A stretch of 64,000 bases of DNA from Blastobasis lacticolella (Eukaryota; Arthropoda; Insecta; Lepidoptera; Blastobasidae): contig LR990043.1 in NCBI GenBank assembly GCA_905147135.1, positions 4,375,057 to 4,439,056 of the forward strand. Direction: 5' to 3'. Numbering within the stretch: position 1 is the first letter of the stretch; every line of letters begins with the position of its first letter. The notes beneath the pieces were generated by a model. The model searched no databases. It was given only the letters and a program-made list of their open reading frames with translations, and was not told where the DNA came from. Positions 23,055-34,906 of the stretch are shown piece by piece. A program made the position numbers and the translations under genes.

Positions 23055-23330
23055 TGTCCTAAATGTCATCTTGGCGTTAACGTCCCGGTTATGATCTCGC
23101 GTACGCCGGCCCTGGGCCCGCCTTGAATATGATCCAGGGTTTGGCAGATCAAGTAATTACAGTGGAGCGACTGCCACCTAACCTCCGTGACCCTGCTACC
23201 ACGACCTGCTACTGCTGGGTAACCTGGCATAACTCAGAAAAGCGTCATTGGCGGCAGTGAGATTCGAACCCGGTACCTCACGCTTGCGAATCGGATACCT
23301 TTACCACCGACGATCTGATCATTTGTTCGT
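23055..23330 (-). mobile_element. SINE-A copy
   Basis: Reverse orientation: starts CATCTTGGCGTTAACGTCCC and reaches the tRNA-like head GAGATTCGAACCCGGTACC and ACCTTTACCACCGACG. The part between TGACCCTGCTACC and CATAACTCAG is shortened. Confidence 0.7.
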
Positions 23331-23610
23331 CCTACTAATCTCACTCAATGTTAATTTGGATAGATGTTTCTCGTTTCACGCTGAAACTACTGACCAGATT
23401 TTCATGAAATTTTCAAATATTTTATAGTTTATTACGTAGTTCCCGTGGGAACACCGGCTTAACCTAATTGTACGCAGACAAACTCGTGAAGGACGACAGA
23501 CCCTGCCTATCGAAGGCCATCGCTAAGCGGAGACTATCGAATGCCATAAGCTATCACACCTCATTGGTTTTTAGAGTATAATATTTAAAACAAAGCAGGT
23601 AGAAGCGCTG

Positions 23611-23663
23611 CGTGTGACCGACCGGTCCCCCACAAATATTGTGGGGGACCGGCCGGTCACACG
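23611..23663. repeat. 53-bp near-perfect palindrome
   Basis: CGTGTGACCGACCGGTCCCC, then CACAAATATTGTG, then the complement back to CACACG; one A/G mismatch and no loop. It could extrude as a cruciform. No paralogue is seen in the window. Confidence 0.8.
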
Positions 23664-23764
23664 TGTGTGATTATTATAATAGTGAATATTGATTAGGGCA
23701 CAATGTCAACAATAGCTTGGTCCTTGTGATTCGATTCAAAAGCACGCTGTGAGTTATCCTCACA

Positions 23765-23905
23765 CTTTGTAACCAAATTGGTCGCGAACTGTGCGGTTTC
23801 AAAGGAACTCACTTCTATGCACACTAGGGTTGTGGAATGAACTACCTGGAGAGGTGTTCCAAGAAAGGGGTGAAAAGGTTTTTACGGGGTCGGCAACGCG
23901 TGGTG
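23765..23905 (+). mobile_element. LINE-B 3' fragment
   Basis: ACCAAATTGGTCGCGAACTG through GGTCGGCAACGCGTGG, aligning to 19610-19765 but lacking the terminal part. Confidence 0.55.
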
Positions 23906-24376
23906 ATTGCCTGAAGATGAGTAATTCGAAACCGGTTGCAATTTAATAAAATTGTATAATAAAGTGGAACTAGTGTACAAAAAGTGATTTAATTCATAAT
24001 AATGGAGTTCCATCATGAAGTGACAACACAAAGTGTTAATTAGATTGTGATTGTTTTTGATATTCATTTATAGAACAATAAAACGTTGCAGCTGCGCGCT
24101 GCTCGTCAACTTCTAGATGGTTTAAATTAATGCTTTTGAGTTATGAAGACGTACCGATTTGTTTGATTACACTTAGCCACTTTAAAGTATTATTTATTGA
24201 TGTTCGTAGCAATTAGATTAATTATTCAAGGCACTTTGGGAACATTCGCGTAAGAAAAGTTTCAAACTGAATAGTTGTTGTAGGCGCGGCTGTTTTAGTA
24301 GATTAAATAAGTGATTAAAGTAAGAAAAATCTTTATTGATTTAAACTTCTCCCTGTATCTACATTAAAGGACAATA

Positions 24377-24575
24377 GTGGACTTAAGTCAGTCAACTGGA
24401 GAGCAGTTAATAATCACAAGGTGGTCCACCAAACGTGGTAGGCCTCCCATAAGATGGACCGACGACCTGATAAAGAGCGCAGGTACCATCTCGATGCGGA
24501 AGGCACAGGACCGGCCTTTGTGGAGATCTCTGGGGGCCTATGCGCAGCAGTCGACGTCTTTCGGCTGATATAATG
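24377..24575 (+). pseudogene. LINE-C polyprotein C-terminus
   Basis: Translation gives KRGRPPIRWTDDLIKSAGT and MRKAQDRPLWRSLGAYAQQS, the C-terminal signature of lepidopteran RTE-like LINE polyproteins, in one frame from 24377 to the stop at 24568. Only the last ~60 codons remain, a 5'-truncated insertion. Confidence 0.7.
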
Positions 24576-24717
24576 ACACCAAAAATGAGAGACAAAAAGA
24601 ACCTATAGTACTAGGTATGATTAAGTAAGAATATCCAACATTCACAAACCGAAATTTAGAGCAACCAAAAATTTAAGACGGATAAAAAATTCAAACCGGA
24701 ATACAATGCAAATATTA

Positions 24718-24905
24718 CTACCTGGAGAGGTTTTCCCTGGAGAGTACAACATGGAGTTCTTCAAGAAAGGGGTTAAAAGGTTTTTACGGGGTCGGCAACG
24801 CGTGGGTGATGCCCCTGGTATTGCAAACGTCCATAGGCTGCGGTGACTGCTTACCATCAGGCAGGCCGCAAGCTTGTTTGCCACCTCAGCGGTATAAAAA
24901 AAAAT
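24718..24905 (+). mobile_element. LINE-B 3' end
   Basis: CTACCTGGAGAGGTTTTCCC through TTTGCCACCTCAGCGG and a poly-A run, a near copy of 19676-19862. It lies about 140 bp downstream of a LINE-C tail. Confidence 0.6.
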
Positions 24906-25414
24906 ATATTGTTTCTTGGCGGCAGAAATAGATGAGGGTGTGGTACATCTATAGTTCCCATCCAGATAGACTCATCACACGTGACACGAGTCCTACAACC
25001 AGAGTTCTAAGGAAGGAATCCCTGCATAAACTACTCCAGGTGCGAGGTGAACCTAGTTTCGGTTTCAGAAATATTGTAAAAATTCCTGGCATACGGACCG
25101 AGTACAGAGAGTTGGTCTACAGTTTATTGCGGCTAATATAAAGCGGTTTGCAAGTGTTCACGCCAGCCTTTGCAAGGGTTGTCTCAAATACGAACAAAGA
25201 AGTGTAAAGCTACATTATTACTACATTGTTACATTGTTATCTGTTTCTGCAATATTAATATACTATTGTTACAACTGCTTGAAACAAGGTAGACTTACAA
25301 AGCAAAGATAAAAGTTGAACAATCATAATTGCGGCAGTAAGAAACTAAATCTTTACAAAACTTTACGAACTTAAAAACATAGGTACGCGGCGATCCGGGC
25401 GAATGCTTCATCTG

Positions 25415-25600
25415 TTGGAGGATCTTCCAGCTACCCGCACGAGCCGCTTTGGTTAAACTTTTATAATGCGTACTGATAAGGAATGGAACACGGTGCCTGC
25501 GAATGTGTTCCATGATCATTATAATCTTCAACGCATCGTCAATTACCACCAGGTGAGATGGCGGTCAAATAAATAGCTAGTCTAATTTAAAAAAAAATTA
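25415..25600 (-). mobile_element. repeat family J copy
   Basis: TTCCAGCTACCCGCACGAGC, GGAATGGAACACGG, TTCCATGATCATTATAATCT, ACCACCAGGTGAGATGGCGG, AGCTAGTCTAATTT: the reverse complement of 5945-6200 in order. Confidence 0.5.
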
Positions 25601-25854
25601 ACATTTCTGAGGATAGTGAATCTGATGGAAAGTCAAATAATGTTCCCGCATTTGTACAGAATTTCGTACTGTGGAGAGCTTCATGCAGCTGGATGTTCAA
25701 CGTAACTATTAGTCAGACCGAAATCGCCGAATATTTGTCAGGTCGAGATCTGCCTGGGCATATGGTTTTGCTCCTCGGCGCTTTGGCACAACACAAACCT
25801 AACCAAACCGAATTGTAACCTAAATATCTTCTCCGCTTTGAGACAAACGCTCAC

Positions 25855-25892
25855 ATCGTTAGCATGCAATCGAATTGAAACTTGCATGCTAA
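25855..25892. repeat. inverted repeat with 13-bp arms
   Basis: CGTTAGCATGCAA, a 12-nt loop TCGAATTGAAAC, then TTGCATGCTAACG. The sequence just after it (CATTTTGGGTCGCTGC, ~25906-25921) also occurs at 11192-11207, so it may be part of a dispersed element. Confidence 0.65.
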
Positions 25893-25899
25893 CGATCGC

Positions 25900-27280
25900 C
25901 AAGATTCATTTTGGGTCGCTGCCTCATCATAGTAAGTAATCATAAGCATAATAATTATGTTTTTTTACACACAGGGAAATGTTTCAAAAAGCTTCTTAAA
26001 CTAGGTACTTAAAAATTACGACACATAAACCTAAAATAGCAGAATTAAAAACATTCAAAAATATATTTGTTTGCAAAGAGTAGTAATCTCAGTATACTCA
26101 AAGTAAGCACTAAGGACTATTTCCAGATTGCCCCTTCAGTTAACATATAAGTAGGTATACTAACGATCAACCCAACTCGCCGATCTGCCCACAACACATA
26201 CCTACACAAAAACATATACACAGACACAGCTACCAGCCCTACGCGTTACAAATGCTATGCGGTGCGTGTAACAGCGAATGTTCGAGCGAGCAACAACAAG
26301 AACGATAAATCCCGCCTTTCGGCACAATACAGCCTCATGATATTAATAAGTGGCTGTGTTGATGGCTCTGAGCGTGGTGTCGGGGATCGTTCTGCGGCTA
26401 TTGCGAGCACTACTGTACGGCCAGCACGAGTGTGTGCGCGAGAGACAAAGCGCGACAAAGATTTTGCTATCTCTTGCATCTTTCAAAAGAAGAAAATAAA
26501 GGCTGCCTCGTGGCGTCATCTCTGTCGGCACACTTATGGTAGTCGTGGTAGAAGTCCTAAGTTAAAAGAAGACAATCGAAAAGATAGAAGATTAAAAAAA
26601 AACTAAATTTTAACTTAAATTGTAACAGATACCTTTCATTATTAATATACATTTTTTTTTACGGATTACTCCCTTTTTTAATGTATTACCCAGATTCAGC
26701 TTTACTGTATTATTTGATACTTTCCTAGATTCGTTTGTTTACCAAATTACTGTAATTGTGTTGTCCTGTTAATGGCTTCTTAATTGTAAACATGTATGTA
26801 GTTATTTATGGCTTAGAATAAAATTGCTGTTGGATATCCTATAAATAAATAAATAAACTACAAAGTATAGGTATAGGTTTTGTTCGGGGTTATTTATTCC
26901 TGTTTACAGTAAAAACTAGTTTCTAAACGGATTTTGATGAAGATTTGTATTGGAGGCCTGTACCTTGTCAGCGGGGCAATGTTAGGCTGTTAGGGTGGTA
27001 GAGGTACTATATTTTATGCCAAAAGGATTGGCAAAGTACTTGTTAAAACTAATCAAACGAGTTTAAACTCGATGCGTTTATCATGCGTAGTCTAGGAGTT
27101 CCTATGGTGACCTTCCGTCTCCATCATCAGATCAGCTCGATGGTATCATAACAATGCATTGTCATTGCACTTACATAAGTATCTACAATTTCAGCACAAT
27201 CGGATACCGGGAAATGGTTCTAATTTAACTTTTAGCAAGGTTTTATTACGCACAAACATTGGGACATGCGAAAGTAAATC
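25900..27280. other. no gene recognised
   Basis: Includes a 114-aa frame (26262-26606) with basic composition but no domain. It is followed by AT-rich sequence with a short ATAAATAAATAAATAAAC run near 26840. Confidence 0.35.
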
Positions 27281-27282
27281 AT

Positions 27283-27545
27283 CATCACAGACCATAATAG
27301 TCCACTGCAGGACGTTGGGCGTCTCCTACGAATGGGGAGGTTATCGCCATAATCTTCACGCGTGGCAGGCGGGTTGGAGATCGCAGTATTATAAATATAA
27401 CAATGGAAAAAGCTGCTGCCAATTTTCCAGCCTGCGGATACTCTAGATCTTTAGCCTCGAAAACATTAGTCGCCTTGTACGACACGACACCCACGAGTGT
27501 AAGGGGTTGGTGCTATTCTACTCTGCCGGACACCACACGGCTGTG
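27283..27545 (-). mobile_element. repeat family C copy
   Basis: CAGACCATAATAGTCCACTG through CTCTGCCGGACACCACACGG; full length relative to the other copies. Confidence 0.6.
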
Positions 27546-28194
27546 GAAAGCTATTATTTTCTTGTAAAAGTAAATTTAAGCTTGTAAAAAAAGAATCCGA
27601 GTTTTATTTCCATTTGCTAAGTAGGTAAAACACTTTTTTTGTTAAGTAGGTAAAACACAAAGTTATCATTTGTAGAATGTGAGAAACCAAACATTAACTA
27701 AGATCAAATTCAGTAAAATTCCAGAAAGCTTATTGGTTTAAGATCCTCTTAGAACTCCGCGATTATTTGGTAATTCCAGAATTAGCATTCCCAAGTAAAT
27801 AACTTTCATACTAATCGACTGCCTAAACAAGCTCGGAGCTGTTTATTCATCAAGAAATGCAAATTCATAAAGATTCCGGGGGATTGCCAGCAGCTTTCCG
27901 CGACGCCGTGTTAAGTCCTAGATGTTTGCCTCCATCGGGCAAATACTTGTTTTTGAGCCGTGGTTTTGAGTTACTAAAGCCTTCTTTACATACCGTAATC
28001 GCGGATGCTTGACGAAACCTTTGTCTCTCTGTCTAACTGGAGTAAATCGCTGTTTGAGGACGGTGTCATCCTCGCTCGCGTCCAAAATCTTGGGTTTAAA
28101 TACAGATTACGCAATGTAAGTACGTCAATGTTATTGTTACTGGTTTAAGGAGTAAGTAAGTAGGAGTAATGGTTTAACAGCTAATAAAACACTT

Positions 28195-28395
28195 ATTAGA
28201 ACTGCACATTCAGGCGACTGAATGTACAACCATGATCCAATCAGGTTCACTTTCTCTGATAGGAGGATAGCATAGACGTCAGGTGGCAGTCGCACTACTG
28301 TGATTGCCTGATTTGTCAAATCGTGGATCATGGTCAAGACGAACCCTGGGCCCTCGAGTGCGGGAGCACAACCGGGACATTAACGCCAAGATTAT
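28195..28395 (+). mobile_element. SINE-A 3' half
   Basis: From CTGCACATTCAGGCGACTGA to ACATTAACGCCAAGATT, lacking the head. About 130 bp upstream of a full-length copy in the same orientation. Confidence 0.65.
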
Positions 28396-28521
28396 TACTA
28401 TACTATACTACATATGAGAACTAGAATGTCTCCTTTTATCCTTTTTTTAAGAGGGGAAATGTTAGGTGACCCTATGAAGTGTCACCGCTGCTAATATAGG
28501 CGTGAGAATTAAATATAGTAT

Positions 28522-28904
28522 TGAGAGCGTCGGTGGCCGAGCGGTTAGAGTATGCGACTTGAAAGCCAGAGGTCCCGGGTTCGAATCCCGCTTCAGCCAT
28601 GTACCAATGACTGTTTTCTGAGTTATGTACATTAGTTGAATACTAACCGATGCTCTTACGGTGAGGGAAAACATCGTGATGAAACCTGCGCATTCAGGCG
28701 ACTGGATGTGTAACCATGATCCAATCTGGTCAGGTTCCCCTGGTAGCAGGGTCATTTATTTATTTATTTATTTAGTCATGGAGGTCAGATGGCAGTCGCT
28801 ACACTGTAATTACCTGACCTGCCAAATCCTGGATCATGGTCAAGGCGGACCCCGGGCCTTCGTGCGCGAGAGCACAACCGGGACATTAACGCCAAGATGA
28901 TGAA
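28522..28904 (+). mobile_element. SINE-A, full length with perfect target duplication
   Basis: The head is tRNA-like: box A-like GGTGGCCGAGCGGTTAGAG near 28531 and box B-like GGTTCGAATCCCG at 28578-28590. The unrelated body contains GATGCTCTTACGGTGAGGG and TGGATCATGGTCAAGGCGG and ends in AACGCCAAGATGATGA. It is flanked by the perfect 12-bp duplication TAAATATAGTAT (28510-28521 and 28905-28916), which proves retrotransposition. A (TTTA)n stretch flanked by GTCAT (28750-28779) interrupts the body relative to other copies. Confidence 0.9.
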
Positions 28905-28919
28905 TAAATATAGTATCAG

Positions 28920-29960
28920 CCCAGCAGTATTAGATTAGAACCATAATCAAATATACCAGAAATCTTAGAACGACAATTTGCGCAACGTGATTTAATATTA
29001 GATACTGATATTCCTGAAAATTCGCATCAAAAGGATATGTTTACGTAAGATACCTTTGCTAGAGGAGACAGCTATCACGTATATTATATAAACGTTTTCC
29101 CAAACCAAAATAGACATGCTGATTACAATCTGCTCCCCTCTTCCCCTCGATCCGCTGCCAAATTAATTGCGTCTAATGAAATGCGAAGCTTCTTATGACA
29201 ACGTTACATTTGCGGCCTAGCCACGGATTATTGCAATCAAAACGCCTTTACCACCATTGAAATACAGACCATGTTCGAAGATGTTACACTTATCGGGATA
29301 AAGGATGAAATATGTACCATGCTGGATTACCCTATAGATTCTGGAGCTAAAGACGGCATATGTTTCGTGAATAAATTGGAATAAGATGTGCTTAATCCCT
29401 ATGGTAGATGAAGCTTTACTAAATTAAGTGTCGCTATGACACTCGTAGGCCTATCGATGTCACTCAAATATTCGTCATAACGTCTACGCGTATTACAACG
29501 TGTACTTCATTTTTATTTATAGATACAGTCAGTACAGAGTACAATTATTGTATTATTTTGTTTATTTATTTATTCAACATTTATTGTGCACAATAAATAG
29601 TATACAAAATAGACATACAGAAAAAAATCACAACAGGTACAGCTTATTTCTAAAGAAATATCTTCCAGCCGACCAACGGAAGAGAGAGGTCAAAATCGAG
29701 AGGCAGATGATGATTTGTTATTTATTATTTAACTATTTATTGTACACAGTAAAACATACAGGTAAAAACACAATTATAAACTTGTACTTGCTTAGATTAA
29801 GAAAGTTATTATATGAAATGTATACAGTACGGTGTACATACTGCTGCTGACAATTGATTGAATAAGCACTTATAACTCTATTTAAAAATTGTAAACGTTA
29901 ACAAAGCCGCGTGGGAAATCCAGTCTGATTTAATCTGTAAGAAATATTGAGATATCAAAA
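28920..29960. other. AT-rich spacer with two related TTTATTGT repeats
   Basis: ACATTTATTGTGCACAATAA (29577) and AACTATTTATTGTACACAGT (29731) head two similar ~100-bp segments. They resemble LINE 3' tails but are too short to place. Confidence 0.35.
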
Positions 29961-29965
29961 TAAAT

Positions 29966-30135
29966 CAGTGTTTCCTTTGGACTATGACATGGGATCGTTC
30001 AAGATGTATATTAGAGGTCTCCTTAGAGGCGAGCAACGCATTGGTGCCGCCCCTGGTGTTGCTGATGTCCATAGGCGGCGGTGACCACTTTCCATCAGGT
30101 TATGGAACGCTTGCCTATTTGTCAGCAGAACTAAA
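29966..30135 (+). mobile_element. LINE-A 3' end
   Basis: CAGTGTTTCCTTTGGACTAT through GGTGACCACTTTCCATCAGG, aligning to 6620-6765. Confidence 0.6.
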
Positions 30136-30139
30136 TTTA

Positions 30140-31755
30140 TGAAAATCTCAAAATGGAATGTCTTAAAATGTAAATAAAATAGTCAATAACTTTAGTACGG
30201 CGTCTAAATACTGAAGCGATCGACACATAAAAACATAAAAGTTTTATTCTATTTAACAGTATTACCTATATCAGTGATTACTGGTACAAAAACCCCAACC
30301 AACACGACAAAGTCTCCGAACTTGCTGAGTAACGCACCCAACTAGACTCTGTCAACGTCAACAACTCGAAATGAAACTTGATACAACAAAACGTTTGTGA
30401 GATGCGTAACCTCAGTGGTGTGTGGTACTCGAAATAATGTATATTAGATTTTGTTTCCAAACAGTACCAGGGATAGACGGTGAGCGGATTCATTTTACAT
30501 ATTTTTTTACGCGGGGAATGCACTACGTACGTTACCCTCCGTTGGGGGACGAAGGACCTGTGTGGGGCTTTCGGCATTCGCCGGTCTACCCACTAAACCC
30601 CTCGGCGCTCTTTCATCGTCTGAATGGAGGTGTCATGAGAGCAGCCGAATCCTTGTCATCCACGACACCTCCGACATTTTCCATTCTACCTAAGCCATCT
30701 TACAATCAAAGTCACACAAGTAGTAAACTAAAAAGTGCATAATAGGTATAATGTGGGATGTAGGTAAGTGAAATGAATTTAAAGGGACAGTTATTATTGC
30801 AATTTATTAATTTTATTATTTTAATTGATAAAAAGTGTTTATTAAATCATTTGACAATTTGAGTCCTTGGTTCAAATTTTGCTGATAGGAAATTTTATAC
30901 GAGTCCAGTCACAACCGAGCAGACAACTCTGTATGGACGGATAATCTGTGGCTCTCCATAACTGCTGGACAGATTTCGATGCGGTCTTTTTCATTTGATA
31001 GTCAGTTTAATCGAGACTTTCAGTTTTGTACGTTAGTATTGATGTTCTGTGGTTTTGGTTCGTTAAAATCGGTTAAGTAGTTTGGGAAATATTGAAGTAT
31101 ACGTAAACTTTGTAGGAAGATTCCGACATTAGTCGATTAGGTTAAAGTTCATGTAACTTAAAAAATTGTAGCTACAATTGTAGTTCTTTAACCTTTATCA
31201 TTGATATTCGAGGTTATTGAATTTAGGAGAATTCACAATTGCCTATTTCAGAAAACATCAAATATTGTAAATTTATTTACAGTTCATGACTTGTCTCATT
31301 GAACCTCTCTTTGCACACTTAGTCACTCATACCTATTCAAATTAACGAATGCTCGGAAACAAAAACAGCTTATGCCTTGAAAAGCTATGGTAAAGCAAGA
31401 TGGTTTACTCAGTAATCCTGTTGAGTGTTCTCGGTATAATTATAAGTCATTTGCGATCCCTCGTGCCGTGTTTTGAATGTTAGCTCAACGCTATTTATAA
31501 GGGACGTATTCCCACCGAGTTTGTTTAGTTCGCCGGGGCCTGGTGGCGTATTATGATAATATTTTGATGAGAACTCCTCGTCAGTTACGTACGGTCTTTC
31601 TCTTAAGGACATGCTTATGTAACAGAGATTCTTGATAATAGTGGTAAAGACGTAAACTATGAATTGACAAAGTTGCATGACTTGGGGTTAAATTCTTTAT
31701 AGTTAATTGTTTTTACTCTTAATTGCCTTCACTGCTCATCAAAGGTCTTCTCGGC
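30140..31755. other. unassigned spacer with one GC-richer block
   Basis: 30520-30700 is GC-richer (CGTTGGGGGACGAAGGACCT, CATTCGCCGGTCTACCCAC) and open for 106 codons from 30422. It looks like the remnant of an unidentified retroelement, but I cannot name it. Confidence 0.3.
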
Positions 31756-31760
31756 TTTAA

Positions 31761-31890
31761 AGGTTAGCTGGAAGAAATTCCGTTGTGGGATAAGCTCGTC
31801 TTTGCATTATATACTGTATTTTTATTTCCTGTAATGTTATAAATTGATGCAATAAAGAGATTACATACATACATACATACATACTTGGAT
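31761..31890 (+). mobile_element. repeat family H with (CATA)n tail
   Basis: GTTAGCTGGAAGAAATTCCG, TGGGATAAGCTCGTCTTTGC, CAATAAAGAGATTACATACA and further CATA repeats. Paralogue of 46697-46825. Confidence 0.5.
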
Positions 31891-32704
31891 TTGACTCTTC
31901 GACTATTAAAACGACTCTGTAAATTCTGCTTTGAATGTACATAAATAAATACGCAAAATCTTAAACGTAAACATGAATTATTTAACAACCATCGCAAGCA
32001 GACCCTACTAAATTACAGACAATAGCGTCTGTGATTTAGTTCTAACAGATCTCGATAAAAACACGCTGAAAAAGAAATATGAATATCGCACTCAGACTGC
32101 AAGGCAGCATAATACATTTGTTTCCCACGCAAATAGCGATAAAAGAACATTAAAACAGAAAATGGCACGTCTTGTGAACGAAATGCACTTACTAAAAGAA
32201 ATGACTTAAGCTCCCACTGAACTCCACGAAAAGAAGCGAGCATCGTTTAATTCAGCAATAAACCAATAAATAACAGAATTTATTTTCGCATAACCCGAAT
32301 CAACTATCAGGGTTTCGTTATATTTTTCATCTTCCGACGCAAAAACCTCGAGAATCTTATCCATCATAGTAACGAGCGATAAAATAACTTGTGCCTGAGT
32401 TATTGATACTTGCTTGAACCCTCATCAGTCCACAAAATGGTCATAGGCTTAGACACCACCGGTATAATATGATGTGCATTAAATCTGTATAAATGGAGGA
32501 GAAATGGTTATTTTGGGGTTAGAATACGGTTTAAGCACGCTACGAACATCCTATTTAATCCAATGGAATTTTGCAGTACATTATATAATATGACTAGCTA
32601 TTCTCATTATGCCTTTCCCTTTCATCAGGTGGTAGGATTCTGTCAAGCCTGAGAAGTCCGCCTGGGTGAATACCACCGCCTTATCTATTTCTGCCACCAA
32701 TTAA

Positions 32705-32935
32705 CAATGCTTTCATTGTTGTGTTCCGGTTTGAAGGTAATAGGTAGCCAGCGAAATTACAGGTATGAGGCATTTCATCTTAGTCCTCACAGTGACAACG
32801 CACCTGCGGTTCTGCATTTTTGTTACCTGCAAATTAAATGTATGAATTGTAAATGTTATGGGCGACAGTTACCACTTACCATCAGGTGGGCTGTCTGCTC
32901 GTTTGTAACTAAGTAGCAAAAAAGTCCTATAGAAA
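32705..32935 (+). mobile_element. repeat family I copy, sense
   Basis: GGCATTTCATCTTAGTCCTC, TGTTATGGGCGACAGTTACC, CATCAGGTGGGCTGTCTGCT, CGTTTGTAACTAAGTAGC and an A run. Probably a LINE 3' region. Confidence 0.5.
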
Positions 32936-33374
32936 ATTTGCGAATCATAGCGATCCCATAATTCTAAAAAAATTGCTAGCGGACTTCACGAAGCCAACAG
33001 AACAGATAAAGAAAAACTCCTTTGTACCCTTAAGAAATTCGTATTTTACCACCCAAGGACGAGAATTTTCAGAAGTTGGATCACATATATCATCATGATG
33101 ATGGTGATAATCATCCTTTTCATCCGAATTTCGACCGTCATATCTTCCCACAAACACAGTAATTTGGCAAAGGGGTTCTCAGCCCACATAATTCGAAGCT
33201 AATCAGTTTGTCTAACCGAGAGGAGGGTTCAATCATCCGTGTGGGCGTTCAGTCGTCCGTGAGGGCAGGGTGATGCATCACAGATCATAATGCCGTGTAG
33301 GCGTTGAGCGTTATGACTTTTCGCGTCTTCACTTCTTTTGGATGTACGATCGTTAGTAGATGACTAATATAAAT

Positions 33375-33440
33375 ATGCTTGGACAAATTCACAGAGCGCC
33401 ATCTAGCCCCAAAATAAGCAAAGCTTGTGTTATGAGTGTT
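33375..33440 (-). mobile_element. SINE-B 3' fragment
   Basis: TATGCTTGGACAAATTCACA followed by GAGCGCCATCTAGCCCC; head absent. Confidence 0.6.
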
Positions 33441-33454
33441 AGATCTATCTGTAT

Positions 33455-33640
33455 ATGCTTAGTATAAAACTAAGTCCTTCCCAAAATATGTATCTATCTA
33501 CGCTTAGATCTTTTAAACTACGCAACGTAATTTAATGCATTTTTTAACAATAGATAGAGTGCTTTAAGAGGAAGGTTTGTAATTAAGAATAGTTGTAAAT
33601 TTGTTGGAGGAAAGTTGAGACACATAAAGGTTTTTTATTG
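33455..33640 (+). mobile_element. repeat family F copy
   Basis: AACTACGCAACGTAATTTAA, CAATAGATAGAGTGCTTTAA, GAGGAAGGTTTGTAATTAAG. It lies just after a SINE-B fragment. Confidence 0.45.
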
Positions 33641-34253
33641 TTATTACTAGGCCTGCATTTGACCTCAACTCACCTGATGGAAAGCGACAATGTGGTTGAA
33701 GATGTAGCATGCTTGTCAAGTTCTTTCTATTGATTACCAATTGTTTAATGCTATACTACTCTGTGGCAAACTCCAGTGCCCAAATTTCCGCATCGACATC
33801 GCGAACGATCACTCGAAATTGCCGATACCGACAAAGCGAAATCAATCATGTCCCAAAATAGTAAAGCACAGGTCCCACTGCCTACATAATTCACTTGACT
33901 CATCCATTATCCGGGCTGTCTGCCCGCGTCCAAATCATTTCAAGCAAGCCGAGTGGTGTGCACATAAATCAGAAACTTGTAAAATGACGCGCGTCAGGTA
34001 GCGTTGGTATCAGAACTTGTGTCGCATTCGTGCTGTGACCATGAGCTTGGGTGGTAAGATAATGCAAGCGTAATTATTGAAATAATTTTTTTTTTTATGT
34101 AATGAAAGAAAAAAAAAATATTTTTTCGATAAAACATACACAAAATTTACAGTTTGTATATTATAGCACCACAATCTTTTAGAGCCAAGTAAAAATTTTA
34201 TTAGGATTTTTCCTATTTACAAATTAATGTTCTATTATCACAGAATTAAAAGT

Positions 34254-34290
34254 AATCATCTTGGCGATAATGTCCCGGTTGTACCGAAGT
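34254..34290 (-). mobile_element. SINE-A terminal fragment
   Basis: Only ATCATCTTGGCGATAATGTC CCGGTTGT of the SINE-A 3' end remains. Confidence 0.4.
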
Positions 34291-34854
34291 AAGACAGACA
34301 CAGACATCAATTACCAAAAACCTAAAACCTAATGGCAACAACAGAAAAGTTAGATATACGAGCAGAAAGCGAGGAGATTAAGAGTATGAGAAAAGAAGTC
34401 AATGGATTAAAAATTCATCCTGGCCACCTATTTTAAACTGTATTTATTACATAAACTTATAGACACGCCTAAGACTAACAAATAAACAATAACAAACCGA
34501 ACAAAAACCATAGTCACCCTAAGCGGACTACAAGCTGCCCGTGGGCACCTCAAGGAGTCTAACATTTCCGTTGAAGTTCAGCCAACCATATATTTACATT
34601 TCGAGGCAGTCGTTGTTAAGTCAGATTTATGATGCAACGGTGACATTGGCTCTGGATGGCGCACCACCCTAACTGCGAGTACAGGTGCCATTATTTCAGA
34701 TTAGGTTCCGAATGTATTGTCATATTGCTCGAAGACGTCATACAAGAAGGTGTGTTAGGTAACCAGCCATATGAGAGAGATATACATAGGTAGGTATAGT
34801 AAACTAGCTACCCCGACGCGACTTCGTTCGCATGGTGTCCTACTCCTACCCTTT

Positions 34855-34900
34855 TTCTTTATACCATAAAGGTGGCAACCAAGCTTACGGCCTGCTTTTA
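34855..34900 (-). mobile_element. LINE-B 3' terminal fragment
   Basis: ACCATAAAGGTGGCAACCAA followed by GCTTACGGCCTG matches the reverse complement of the LINE-B terminus. It borders the tandem duplication starting at 34907. Confidence 0.4.
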
Positions 34901-34906
34901 AATAGC

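Noticed and set aside
26262..26606. 114-aa basic frame
   Set aside because: No domain, no repeat or gene context; length is within chance for this window.
28524..28600. possible tRNA gene (leucine/serine-like boxes A and B)
   Set aside because: It cannot fold into a full cloverleaf with a clean acceptor stem and runs directly into a SINE body with target duplications.
30422..30742. 106-aa frame in a GC-richer block
   Set aside because: No recognisable motif, no splice or poly(A) context; perhaps a retroelement remnant but not supportable as a gene.
33741..34001. 86-aa cysteine-containing frame
   Set aside because: Cysteine spacing fits no known zinc-binding or toxin pattern and there is no signal peptide.
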